Shown here: in pieces, positions 34,081-45,062 of the stretch
How positions within the stretch are numbered: position 1 is the first letter of the stretch
How the letters are laid out: each line of letters begins with the position of its first letter
DNA from: Sinotaia quadrata
Lineage: Eukaryota; Mollusca; Gastropoda; Architaenioglossa; Viviparidae
NCBI GenBank assembly: GCA_028829895.1
Contig: CM054184.1
Span: forward strand, 51,915,201 to 51,979,200
DNA: 64,000 nt
Direction of reading: 5' to 3'
The notes under the pieces: generated by a model
What the model was told of the DNA's origin: nothing
The model's database searches: none
What the model saw: only the letters and a program-made list of their open reading frames with translations
Position numbers and translations under genes: made by a program

Positions 34081-34169
34081 TCATAGCAGGACTCTGAGAA
34101 GTTGTGTAGTGGAGTATCACGTATCTGTGTGGAGGTCTGCTGATTGACTTAACTTTCTAAAATCCACCT

Positions 34170-34730
34170 ATTTTATTCCTATTGTGACATTTTCGCCTCC
34201 CCCAACACACACTAAAAAAAGAAACATTTTAAGTAATTAATATTGTGATTGCATGGCATTCATTCACTGAGTGAATGAAATGTGATCTTTATAAGTAATG
34301 TTTGAAGATATTTGTGCTGATGAGTGAACAGGATTCATTAACAAATTTTGTTAAATAAATTGTTCTTTTATTTCTTTTTTAAATGGGCGCACATTTTTTC
34401 TTTATATCGAAGGGTAGCCCAAAGTAGTCTAAATTTAGGGGCCTGTAAATAACTTTAAATCTGGCTTGTGCTTTTAGCATTCGGTTTCTTAAAATGTGTG
34501 ATGGTGCTAAATCGATCAGACATCGATCTGGTGACATTGTTGTTTGTGAGAAATATAAGAGGCTGGCCCAAGATAAAACATCCACGGTGCGATTATAAGT
34601 GCTCTTTGACTTGTATCTAAGATATATTAATAATAGACGTCTATAATAAATAATCTTTTAGTCAAGGAGAATGACCATCACAAAAATATTACCAATACAC
34701 AATAACACATACGTGCACACACACTCTATT
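34170..34730. repeat. Dispersed block B, copy 1
   Basis: Matches 49300-49850: the palindromic CATTCATTCACTGAGTGAATG, then 'gtgaacaggatt', 'atttcttttttaaatgg' and 'taatcttttagtcaa' in the same order. A fragment recurs at 51240-51360. Coding content: none seen. Confidence 0.7.
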
Positions 34731-34734
34731 ATTA

Positions 34735-35250
34735 TTATTATTATTATTATTCCTTTGTCACGACTTCTCTTGACTGTCGGTTATGAACCAAAGTCTCGGA
34801 ATCTTACCAAGATTCAAGAAGATCCAAGGTTTTATGGAGGATGTGAGCACTTCTGAGGAGTGCAGCTTTTAGTGGTTTCCAGGAAGTTTATTCAGATAAC
34901 CTTCCAACTCAGTTGTTATGTTCCCCAAGGCTCCTATCAGTACAGGTATCACTTCTGCTTTTACATTCCACAGTCTCTGGATTTCTATTCTGAAACCTTG
35001 GCATTTTTCTATTTTTTTCTCTCTTTTTGCTCTCATGTTTCTATCATTTGGAACAGTGACATCAATGATTATTGCTGTTCTGTTGGACTTATTGAGAACT
35101 ACAATATATGATTTTCATTCAGGAATCACTCAATCTGTTTTTATCTCGAAGTCCCACAGTATTTTGACTTCTTCTGTTTCAGTGACTGCTTCTGGTTGGT
35201 GCATCCATGCTCTTTCTGGAGTTCTTATTCCATAGTTCTCACACAGATTT
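34735..35250 (-). pseudogene. LINE retrotransposon 3' remnant
   Basis: On the minus strand a frame with two internal stops carries KILWDFEIKTD, IIIDVTVP, EIQRLWNVKAEVIPVLIGALG. This is the C-terminal region commonly found at the end of non-LTR reverse transcriptase proteins in marine invertebrates. It is followed by a short 3' region and a (TAA)n tail (plus-strand ATT repeats at 34731-34750). The 5' part is missing, as usual for LINE insertions. The same tail sequence occurs at about 27000-27105. Confidence 0.75.
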
Positions 35251-35319
35251 CTATGTAGGATATTATGTCACTTCGTTGTGTCATTTGGTATATTCTGTTT
35301 CTTTCATTAGTAAACAAGA

Positions 35320-36470
35320 AAGGACTGATAGCAGTCAATTGGTGGTACCTCTGAGCTGTCGAGTAAATGTTTTGCATTTGGCTCATGACCCACCCACTGC
35401 TGGTCATGTTGGACCAAGCAAAACTTTAGCTCATGTGAAGGCTGAGTTTTATTGGCCAGGTCTTATGTGGGACGGCACTGTCAGTAATGTGATATGTGTC
35501 AGAGCGTAACTAGAAAAATGGAAAGCCCGGTTGCACTGAGTGAGACCCCAACAATTGATATTCCTTTTATGCATGTAGACATCGATCTCATTGGCGAATT
35601 TGTGCCCTCATTGGGTCAAGGCCACAGATAGATTTTCACTGTCATTGATAATGCTACGTGATACCCTGAAGCAGTTGCACTTAGCTCCCTTAGTACTGTT
35701 TCAGTAGCAAATACACTGTTTACCATTTTCTTACAAGTAGGATTACCAGAAGAAATCTTGTCTGATACAAGAACTAAATTCACAAGTAAGTTAATGAAAG
35801 AAATTATGATTTTTGATAGTAAGCAATTTAAAAATACTCCTTACCAGCCAATGCATAATGGTTTAGTTGAAAATCTGAATGTTACTCTTACCAAGTCATT
35901 ACGAAAACTGAGTGAATGGGATAAGTATATTTGCCAGCACATTTGTTTGCATTGTGCAAAGTACAAGATTTGACTAATTTTTCACCCTTTCAACTCTTTA
36001 TAGTAGGACCGTTAGGGGATTCATGTCTATATTATGATAATATTGGACAGAAAGTGGGCTTGTGGAATCTGTAAAAAGCACATATCAACACCTGATCGAA
36101 CTAGCAAACCATATTGATTCTTCATGTCAAATAGCAACTGAGAATGTACACAAAAGTAAAGCTAGAAAAAGACGTTTGTACAACCATAAAACAAAATCAT
36201 GTAACATTGAAGTTGGTATGTGAGTGTTCTTATTGTTGCCTCTGCACCAAAACAAATTAGATGTATCATGGCAAGGACCAAAACAAATTAGATGTATCAT
36301 GGCAAGGACCGTATGAAGTCAGTGAGAAATTGAGTGAGTGCCATTTCCAAATTCAGATCAGATAAAAGTGAAACTCTTTCTGACGAAAGCTATAAAGAAC
36401 GACAATGGTCGCTACTATTGTATGAGAGGATGATGCTACCTCTGTACCCAATGATTAATCCATACCACAC
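35320..36470 (+). pseudogene. Decayed Ty3/gypsy integrase, copy 1
   Basis: Integrase signatures in order: a zinc-binding region with HLAHD, AGHVG and FYWPGL, a CDMC pair in a shifted frame, VDIDLIGEF (first Asp), LSDTRTKF (second Asp), NGLVENLN (Glu), then a C-terminal part with DVSWQGPYEV. In-frame stops occur at 35629 and 35659 and there are further shifts. It cannot encode a working enzyme. It belongs to the same family as 58560-59660 and is distinct from the intact element at 8838-17484. Confidence 0.85.
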
Positions 36471-36504
36471 CCAGGTTTGACAGATGTTGAAACTGTTAAT
36501 GATG

Positions 36505-36860
36505 TTAGTTTAGTAATACAGTACAGAATAATATATAGTAATACAGTACAGAATAATTTATGTAGTAGTACATTATAGAATAATATACAGTAGTACAGTA
36601 CAGAATAATTTATGTAGTAGTACATTATAGAATAATATATAATAGTACAGTGCCAAGTAATTTATGTAGTAGTACATTATAGAATAATATATAATAGTAC
36701 AGTGCCAAATAATTTATGTAGTAGTACATTATAGAATAATATATAATAGTACAGTGCAGAATAATTTATGTAGTAGTACATTATAGAATAATATATAATA
36801 GTACAGTGCAGAATAATTTATGTAGTAGTAGTACAATACACAAGAATATATAGTAGTACT
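36505..36860. repeat. TAGTACAGTACAGAATAAT array, copy 1
   Basis: Irregular units of about 60 bp combining GTAGTACATTATAGAATAAT and 'atataatagtacagtgc', six or so copies. The homologous array in the second block (60487-60640) is less than half as long. Confidence 0.85.
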
Positions 36861-37319
36861 GTCCATTGAAATTACTATTCAGTAACGTGAAATTTCAATT
36901 GTAAAATGTCTCCCATTTATGAAGAGAGTTAATTTAAATAGGGAAACATTAAGTCTTCAAGTACCAAATTTTAATAAAAAGCTGGTGATTGAACAATAAT
37001 AGCAGTAAAACATTGTATAATGTGTATACAGTAAGTGTCTGAATTATGATGTATTATAAACATTTGTATAGTAAACAGTAAATATCTTGAATTATGTTAT
37101 TTTGTCAAAACTTGCGAATGAGAGTACAATAATATAGCAAGCGAACCTCTAAGGCATTAAAGTCTATATACGTTATATTGTATGAGTGTAATATGTCACG
37201 TTTGGGCCCTGGTGCATTTAGCATTACGACATAATAACGTATGCACTTTATATTGTATAAGTATAAACGCCATAACCGGAGAAAATGCACACTCCATGTC
37301 CAGTATTATATATAAACAC

Positions 37320-37325
37320 CTTTAT
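37320..37325 (-). terminator. Polyadenylation signal candidate of CARD copy 1
   Basis: AATAAA on the minus strand about 190 nt after the stop codon. In the second copy the corresponding site reads AATAAC, so it is not conserved. Confidence 0.35.
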
Positions 37326-37510
37326 TTTCACTTATTATTTTTTCTAAAAGAGAACCGTTTACTGTTCAGTCTCTTATGGAATCTAAACATTTTTAGATTT
37401 GTAATGCTGTTAAAGTCTTCTAGCATTGGACAATATTATCATTTTGTCGTGCATATTTTTGTTTTGTTTTGACAGCGGATATATGCACTGTGTTCATTTT
37501 TATCGTTCGT

Positions 37511-38299
37511 CTATCTTGGATGGTTCGGCTGAAATCTGTTTTGTGGCCTTATAGGCCTTATAGGAGATTGTGGCCTTATAGGCCTTATAGGCCTTATATG
37601 AGATTGTGCCCTTGTACGGGGTGGTACCCTGTTAGACGGTTGTACCCCAATGGCTCTTTGTATCTGTCTGATCTCATTCTGCATCGCAGCCATGCCATAC
37701 TGATGGTCTGCCCTCATTACATTCATGTCGTTCCTCACTGCAGCCAAATCATTCTCCATATCTTTTATTTTGGTGTGAGCAGAAGCAATTTGTTTTTCAA
37801 GGTCACATTTTTCACTTTCAAGTTCCTCTATACGTTTCTTCAGTTTGAGGATAAGATCTGAGTTTTCTTCAAGCTTCTTTTCCTTTTCCTTTAAAGTTTG
37901 CTCTAATTTTTCTTTCTGTTCCAAAAGTTCGTCGATTTTTTCCTGCATCCTCCTTAAATTTTTTTGGCTTTCAATTAATTGAAGTCTTTTCTCGTGATTA
38001 TCGATAACGTCTTGTAATTGGGAACTACTTTGTGGCCTTAGGATTTTTAGAAGTCTGACGTGTGTATCGCATGCTGTTTCTTGCAGTGCTGTCAGAAACA
38101 ACTCTTCGTCCACTGCATTCTTGTCTAGCATGCCAATCAAACAAAAATTTCTGTCCACATCATGTTTGGATTCAAGAACTTTGTTTTTTTGAGCCTCGTT
38201 TATAATGTTCTTGCTCTGTAGATAAACCATCACCAATTGTGGATTCATCAATTCAATTATTTCTTTATTAAACTTCTCGTATAAGCTTTTCCCTGCCAT
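37511..38299 (-). CDS. CARD plus coiled-coil protein, copy 1
   Basis: Intronless ORF of 262 residues. Residues about 5-88 have the pattern of a caspase recruitment domain: YEKFNKEIIELM, a short helix, SKNIINEAQKNKVL, RNFCLIGML, DEELFLTALQET and HVRLLKIL, resembling the Apaf-1-type CARD. Residues about 100-225 form a Glu/Lys-rich coiled coil. The tail repeats Arg-Pro-Ile (RPIRPIRPQSPIRPIRPQ). CARD plus coiled coil is the layout of CARD9/CARD11-like signalling adaptors that polymerise through CARD contacts, but this protein is much shorter and lacks a PDZ or guanylate kinase-like part. The paralogue is at 61486-62298. It may be a retrocopy or a gene spread with the block. Fold assignment is by pattern only; function is inferred. 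Confidence 0.75.
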   Translation of the reverse strand: MAGKSLYEKFNKEIIELMNPQLVMVYLQSKNIINEAQKNKVLESKHDVDRNFCLIGMLDKNAVDEELFLTALQETACDTHVRLLKILRPQSSSQLQDVIDNHEKRLQLIESQKNLRRMQEKIDELLEQKEKLEQTLKEKEKKLEENSDLILKLKKRIEELESEKCDLEKQIASAHTKIKDMENDLAAVRNDMNVMRADHQYGMAAMQNEIRQIQRAIGVQPSNRVPPRTRAQSHIRPIRPIRPQSPIRPIRPQNRFQPNHPR

Positions 38300-38328
38300 T
38301 AGTGTGATAGTCCTTGAAAATTTACTTT

Positions 38329-38336
38329 TATTTATA
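38329..38336 (-). promoter_or_regulatory. TATA box candidate of the CARD gene
   Basis: TATAAATA on the minus strand, 30 nt before the ATG, is conserved in the paralogue at 62328-62335. This close spacing would give a very short leader, so the site may be coincidental. Confidence 0.35.
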
Positions 38337-38987
38337 TGCTTAAAAATTGTTTTCTCTTGTGTAAGTTTGTAACAATGACTTGGTTTTTACCTGAAAGAAG
38401 AATTCCACAGAAATCATTAATAAAAGATTGCAAAACTAAATATGAATTCTTAAAAGATTTTCCCAATTTATTTATATTTCTTTAGTTAGTAGTTTTTAAC
38501 TGTCAGCATTAGAAACAATCATGCTTTCAGAACTAAGCCCTAGTAAACAGTTAAAAAATGTAGTTTGCCGATGTTTTAACTAAACGTTTGCCTATTAAAT
38601 GCAAAATACGTACCCCAGTGTATTTCACCAACTCGCCAACAAGCAAAGTACGTAATTTGCCCACGTCAATATAATTTACAATATACCTGTCATGATGTAT
38701 TGTACCTGTCTCTAATTCATTGCACGTCTTCCCAATTATTGTACTTTACCGGTTATTGTCAATATCAAGATATGTTGTCATTGAAATGTCAGCTCACTAA
38801 TTACATTAGTTGATGACCGAGTCAGGAAATAAATAGCTCAGATTTACTTATGCATAATTTAGATCTTAATCTGAACCCTCTATCTGCTTACTTTCATGTG
38901 TGAACGCTTAGAGACATTGACCTACATATTCATCTCTGTATCTGTCTGTGCACGCAAGAGAGCTAGCACTGTTGACTTGCTCTACAT

Positions 38988-39655
38988 TGTGACCTGCACG
39001 AGTCATAAAGCCTAGCACTATTGATTAACCCTACACTAGTGATCTACATGAGATATAAAGCCTGTTGCTACTGATTACCCCTACACTAGTGACCTACATG
39101 AGATATAAAGCCTGTTACTACTGATTACCCCTACACTAGTGATCTACATGAGATATAAAGCCTGTTGCTACTGATTACCCCTACACTAGTGACCTACATG
39201 AGATATAAAGCCTAGCACTATTGTGACCTACATGAGATATAAAGCCATAGCACTATTGATTACCCATACACTAGTGACCTGCACGAGATATAAAGCCTGG
39301 CACTATTGATTACGTCTACACTAGTGACCTACACGAGATATAAAGCCTAGCACTATTGATTACAACATGAGATATAAAGCCTAGCACTATTGATTACAAC
39401 ATGAGATATAAAGCCTAGCACTATTGATTACCCCTACACTAGTGACCTACACGAGATATAAAGCCTAGCACTATTGATTACCCCTACACTAGTAACCTAC
39501 ATGAGATATAAAGCCTAGCACTAGTGACCTACATGAGATATAAAGCCTAGCACTATTGATTACCCATACACTAGTGACCTACATGAGATATAAAGCCTAG
39601 CACTATTTATTAACCCTACACTAGTGACCTACATGGGACATAAAGCCATAGCACT
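38988..39655. repeat. 50-bp minisatellite upstream of CARD copy 1
   Basis: Units of about 50 bp with CTACATGAGATATAAAGCCT and 'cccctacactagtgac', about 13 copies with internal deletions. The homologous position at 62984-63075 has only one to two units. Confidence 0.9.
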
Positions 39656-40497
39656 ATTTACTGGCTTTCTACTGCTGAATTCGCGGTTATACACATATGT
39701 AAATATTCTTGCTTAATTACTTTCTGTTGGTCATTTTCAAACATGCTTGAGGTTGTTATCCCCTTCCTCTCTTTCTCAGAAAATTTTCATTTTAAGAAAA
39801 ATTTAAAATACTCTCTGTCTCCTATGATTCTTCATATGAGTGTTGAAACGAGTGAAAGAGGAATTGAAACTAGTTCATACGTAATAGAATAGCTTGGTTT
39901 CCTATTATTAACAGCATAAATGAAAGGAAAACAATCATATGCGAAATACAATTTTACGATAATAATTTTATAGTAATTATAAATCTTAAACTATATTTCT
40001 TGTTTCTTATATTTTAAACTATCGTATTTCTTTTAACGCCTAATTTATATGCTTTATTTGCACATCTTAACTGCCATCATATACACTGAAACAAAATATA
40101 CTGCAAATGCAAAGGGAGATAATTTTGTGTTGTGGAGTACATTTTAAAAATTTAATTGTTATATAAATTGTTAAATTGTCAGAGTAACCCGACCTTGGAC
40201 ACTCCTAATGACGGCATTTTTAAAAGTGTCTGAGTTGAAGTAAACACCCGAGTTGAGAAAATGCTAGTAATTACTGATGTAAAACAATCCACTTCCAATT
40301 GGGTGAGTAGTTTTTATTATACAATGGTTATGATTTATGAGAAAAAGACCAGCGAATGGGCTGAGATCTAAAAGTTTACCTTCTATTGTCTGATCACTTG
40401 AATTTGAAGTGGCAAAGAAATCCAGTCTTGAAAGGCGGCCGTTAGTTTGATGGTGAGTTAACTGACTGTTTGAGAGAGAATGGACTTAGAAATATTT

Positions 40498-41209
40498 CTA
40501 TTTTTTCTTTCTCTGATTTGAACCCTTTTTACTGTTTGTGAACTGCTACGACTGAATGTGGTAAAGGTGGGGAGTGGCGTGTAAGTATGGAGATACATTA
40601 CATCCCTTTGATATATGGTGGCATGATAAGCTGATTACATGAACAATTTCTGTTACAGAGAAATTACCAGAAATCACTACAGTTGTTATTCTGCTTGAAG
40701 GAACTGAACACAGTGAAGAGGTGCTCAAGTTGGCTTTTTAAGAGAATAATAGTGCATCAGTGTTTTCAATGTGTGCAGAGAGAGATATGTGTTGACGTGG
40801 ACAAAACCTCGTGAAACTGTTGCAAAGCAAGTGAAAGAATATTGAGACTGCGTTAATTCAGGTTATGTAAAAACTATTATTGCTTATCTCAAACAACTCT
40901 ATTTCTATTCTCTGATAGGAACTATCCTGTGATTTGTATTGAGATTATTGTTAAATTGTATTTTAGAATATATACTGTGTAAATTAAAAATTATTAAACT
41001 TAGTTTTCATAGAAATATTGATGTCAAGTAATCTTTGTTCATTGCATAGTTTTCGTGGAAATATTGATGTCAAGTAATCTTTGTTCATGTATAGTTTTCA
41101 TGGAAATATTGATGTCAAGTAATCTTTGTTCATTTTATCTGTCTTATGTATATGTTTGTTGATTTAATAAAGTTATTGTTAAATTTATTGACCTTTTTAC
41201 GCATATTGA
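40498..41209. repeat. Gene-free stretch with a 47-bp triplication
   Basis: At about 41000-41135 a unit containing TTGATGTCAAGTAATCTTTG occurs three times. An AATAAA lies at 41166-41171, 61 nt before the G/T-rich motif of the next repeat. Otherwise nothing is recognised. Confidence 0.6.
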
Positions 41210-41522
41210 TAAACTTATGTTGGAGAAGAAAGTGGGTGGATGTGGGCTCACCAAATAGAGAATAAAGAGGATTTGTCTTCTCCTTTAGCAAGCGGTTTTC
41301 CACCTATGGAATATCGTATGATGGTAAATGTTTGTCTTTAATGTTGTGGAAGAGATAAAACGTTTACAGCACCTGCATATCTGCCAAGTGAGAGAGACGA
41401 GTGGTGACTGCTGGAGGATCATTAATAAAATAAATTAAGATTCTCATCACTTGTAATTAGTTTTGGATGATTAATTAATTAATAATAATAATATCCATTA
41501 ACTAAGCGGCATTGGTGTCACA
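41210..41522 (+). mobile_element. Dispersed LTR-like repeat, right part
   Basis: Aligns with 5479-5822: ATGTTGGAGAA.AAAGTGGG, 'gtttgtctttaatgttgtgg', 'agattctcatcacttgtaat' and a TAA run. It ends in GGTGTCACA at about 41522. Confidence 0.55.
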
Positions 41523-41938
41523 CTTTGATTTTTGCTATTGCTGCTTAAAAAGTTCTCAGTTTATTTGACTCGTAAGCATAAATAAGTAACAGATTAATAA
41601 GTTCTAGCACAGGTGGCTATTTTGTGAAAAACTAAATATAAGATAGAACACACCATGGTGGTGCCTTACAATATTTCTGGCAGAAAATACAAACGAAAAA
41701 AAGTAATGGGAACGGACATAAAATGAAAAAGGTGAGCAAGAGGTCATTATGAATAGCACTCTTTAGGTAAATCTTTTTTAATGGAGGAACCAAATGCATA
41801 GCTATTGAAAGTCATGATACATTCACAATAGTCTTAATTCAAATTGGGTGGGGTGTCCGTGTAACTCATACTCTAATCATGTGGTTCTGAAAAGAACTTT
41901 CATTTAGATAACTCTTCAAAATTTCTTTATCCCTGGTA

Positions 41939-42077
41939 GGAACCAACTTATTGTTTTAGACAGTTTCACATAATGGCTTATGTAACCCATCTCCACGTCT
42001 TCTCTAAAAATAGAGACGTGTGGGGGTGGGTTACATAAGCCATTAGGTAAAACTGTCTAAAACAATAAGTTGGTTCC
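41939..42077. repeat. 139-bp near-perfect palindrome
   Basis: Arms 41939-41989 and 42027-42077 are each 51 nt and differ at only two positions when folded. The central 37 nt contain a further inverted repeat (CACGTCT / AGACGTG). No target duplication or family was recognised. It could be a fold-back element, a hairpin RNA precursor or a recombination product. Confidence 0.9.
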
Positions 42078-43139
42078 TTTTAGAAAGGCTGACCCTTATC
42101 CCCAGGCTAGAAACATACCTGGATGTTCCAGACAACTCATTAAATTAACATAACTGCAGCTCATCCTTGTGTACCAGAAATGCACCTGTAAATTGGTAGT
42201 CAAATGAGGCCAACTACTGAGGCAACATGTATTTTGGCTCCAGGTGTTAACAAAGTATATTCATGCTACTAACCTTATTGCCAGTTAGAACAGAAGGAAA
42301 TCATCTTCTGTATATATTACTGCCAAAGGTATGTGGTTTTGCTTGCCTAGCTAATATTATATTTATGTTTATCTCTCAACAATACTATATTTTATATTGT
42401 TATATTTCATTTAGGATATTTAAATGTATGATGACCATGTAAGTATGAGTGTTCTGTCAAAAAGTACATGGAGGATGATTTCTTAGCCCATATGTATTTC
42501 ATTAGCATATTGACACTTTGTCTGATACATCAACTCAGTTGTTGAATTCATCAAGCATGAAGCAATGCCAGAATGGAATGACCCATGGGCCAGAGACAGT
42601 TCCATGGATCATGTGTTTAACTCTATATACATAGATATGCAACACTGTGACCCCAGAGGTCACATCGGGGAGCGAAAACTAAGTGTCTATTAAAACCAAC
42701 AAGCTGAACAGCTTTGGTGAAGTTGTAGGCAATCTCTACTAAGGTATTTCAGAGTTCACTCAAAAATATTCAGTGTTCTTTTATAAAATCATTTATAGTA
42801 GTTCACTCATATAAATGTACTTAGTAACTACTACAGTGCCTTAGGACTCGAACGGACATTCTCTTACAACACCACATGGTCGTGATTATGAATTTAAATA
42901 AATATTACATATATAAACTCTAATTGTAACTGTTGAACTATTCGCTATTATGCTGTCTGACGTTATTTATTGTTGAATACATTATTGTTGATACAAGACC
43001 ACTCGTATTAGCGTGACTTACATATTATATGTTGTAGTCTATCACCAGTATTTACTTGCTATCCTGGCTGTATATATCAAGATTGAAATAGGATGTGTTT
43101 CTGTAAAGTATATAAATAATTATAAATAGTTTAAGATAT
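42078..43139. other. Gene-free stretch
   Basis: AT-rich DNA with no repeat unit, ORF or RNA gene that I can support. Confidence 0.5.
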
Positions 43140-43720
43140 CGTAATTTAAAAAGACTCCACTAAGAGAAAACACATAACATAAACACTTACGTATGAACGA
43201 TTGTATTAAACACGAGATTAGAAAACGGAGATTTCAACCATTTGTTTCTGCTGTATGCTTTTTTTTAAATATCTGCAGGCTCGACTAACCGGTTCCTTCC
43301 AGACTCTCTTGTCTTTGAATATTAAATAAAAAATCCCTTTACGAATGTACTTAGATTAGAAACTGATCATGTGACACGCTTACGAAAACAATCGATGCCC
43401 AATCATTACTCAGATAGGCAGGAAGGTCAAAGGAGACTAAAGCAATGTCAAATGTATATTACAGATTATAAACCGGCACGTAGTCACATGACCTGGAGTT
43501 GGAAAAAAAATGGGCAGCGGGGAAATGGAAGGGAAGCGTAAACATCTCCATATGTATAAGAAGAAAGTAAACGGTTCACTATTTAGCCAATATTAGGACA
43601 AAGACGGTTCACAGTTAACAAGAAGTTATTATTTTACTATTAAAAAAATGTGGTTATAATTTTACACTTGTTGCAGACAACACACGCACAGACACACACA
43701 CACACACGCACACACATACA
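43140..43720. repeat. Dispersed repeat C, copy 1
   Basis: Shares with 51620-52120 the ordered segments 'ataaacacttac', 'gagattagaaaac', 'aacgaatgtacttag', CAATCATTACTC.GATAGGCAGGAAG, GACGGTTCACAGTT and 'ggttataattttacactt.ttgcagacaaca'. Both copies run into a CA microsatellite. No ORF. Confidence 0.75.
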
Positions 43721-43859
43721 AAATAATATCTATATATGTACGCAAAGATATATAATGACTTTTAGATTTAAAACAATAGAGACTAACGATGAACTTACTT
43801 TTGCTATGTCGTCGTGAACAATAATGTGCGCTATTTTAACTGATACAAAATTTTATTTG

Positions 43860-44229
43860 TGTTGATCTTTACTACGAGTTTTTGCTCTTAACGTACTGAG
43901 AGAAAAGACCTTTACTATAAGTTTTTGCTCTTAACGTACTGAGAGAAAAGAACATTACTACGAGTTTCTGCTCTTGACGTACTGAGAGAACATTTCCATG
44001 TTTCTGCACTTACTGGAAACAAAGAAAGTGTTGGGAAAATTTGCTTCTCTTAGATTACTTATGAAAAATAACACAAATATTTATTCCTTCTCTTAGATTA
44101 CTTATGAAATAAGTAACAGAAAATAACAAAATAACAGAAATATTTATTCCTAAACAGCTTGCTAAGCTAAATTTCCAGTTGTCCACTGCAAGCACCACCA
44201 GTTGTAAACTTTCTAACACATTCTGGACA

Positions 44230-44290
<61 letters not shown>

Positions 44291-45062
44291 ACATCAAGAC
44301 CATATAAATATACCCCCGCACACTTACAACTTGATCGCGGGCGCGTACACACACACACACAAACACACGCACATATACGTACAGATTCATACATATAAAC
44401 TTAAGAGAACATGATACAGAGATATTTCATATATTGTCACGCACCCGGGGTTGGGGGGGGGGGAGGCAGACTTGTATGACGATTTGCGACTACTGTACAT
44501 TTTAATTACTGTGTTGTCGAACATGTTATAAAATATAGTTATGATTTGGTATTATAAAGATTTTAGTGTTTTTCTTATCGAGAATAAGCACTCTTATAAG
44601 CCATCACTAGTACTGCTACTATTACTACGACTACTGTACATTTTAATTACTGTGTTGTCGAACATGTTATAAAATATAGTTATGATTTGGTATTGTAAAG
44701 ATTTTAGTGTTTTTCTTATCGAGAATAAGCACTCTTATAAGCCATCACTAGTACTGCTACTATTACTACGACTACGACGATGACTACTATTACTGCTAGG
44801 GGAGCTTGGGTAAGACGACCTGTGACATTGGTCAATTTAAATAAAATAATTATTCAATGGCACCTACAACGCAGTTTTGAGTATTTAAAATATGTATTAC
44901 TGCTTTTGTAACAAATTTAAACACAAAAATATGCAACGTTTCGCGATTTTTCCAGTTTTGCAAAAAATTTCTTAATGGGTCTTTTCCACCTACTACTCCT
45001 ACTATTACTACTACTAGTACTACAATTTCTGCTGCATTCTACCTATCGTTACCGGTTTCTAA
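43860..45062. repeat. Gene-free stretch with tandem duplications
   Basis: A unit of about 55 bp with GCTCTTAACGTACTGAGAGA occurs three times at 43866-43990. (CA)n lies at 44231-44287. A unit of about 137 bp (TACTGTACATTTTAATTACT ... to the ACTACTATTACTACGACTAC run) is duplicated between about 44490 and 44775. Confidence 0.85.

Larger units (their letters stand above)
36870..40497. repeat. CARD-gene block, copy 1
   Basis: Collinear with 60640-63917 from the GAAATTACT..CAGTAACGTGAAAT segment to GGACTTAGAAATATTTC, where similarity stops at 40497/63917. It carries the CARD gene (minus strand), its upstream region and a 50-bp minisatellite. Flanks and coding region are both clearly alignable by eye. 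Confidence 0.85.
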
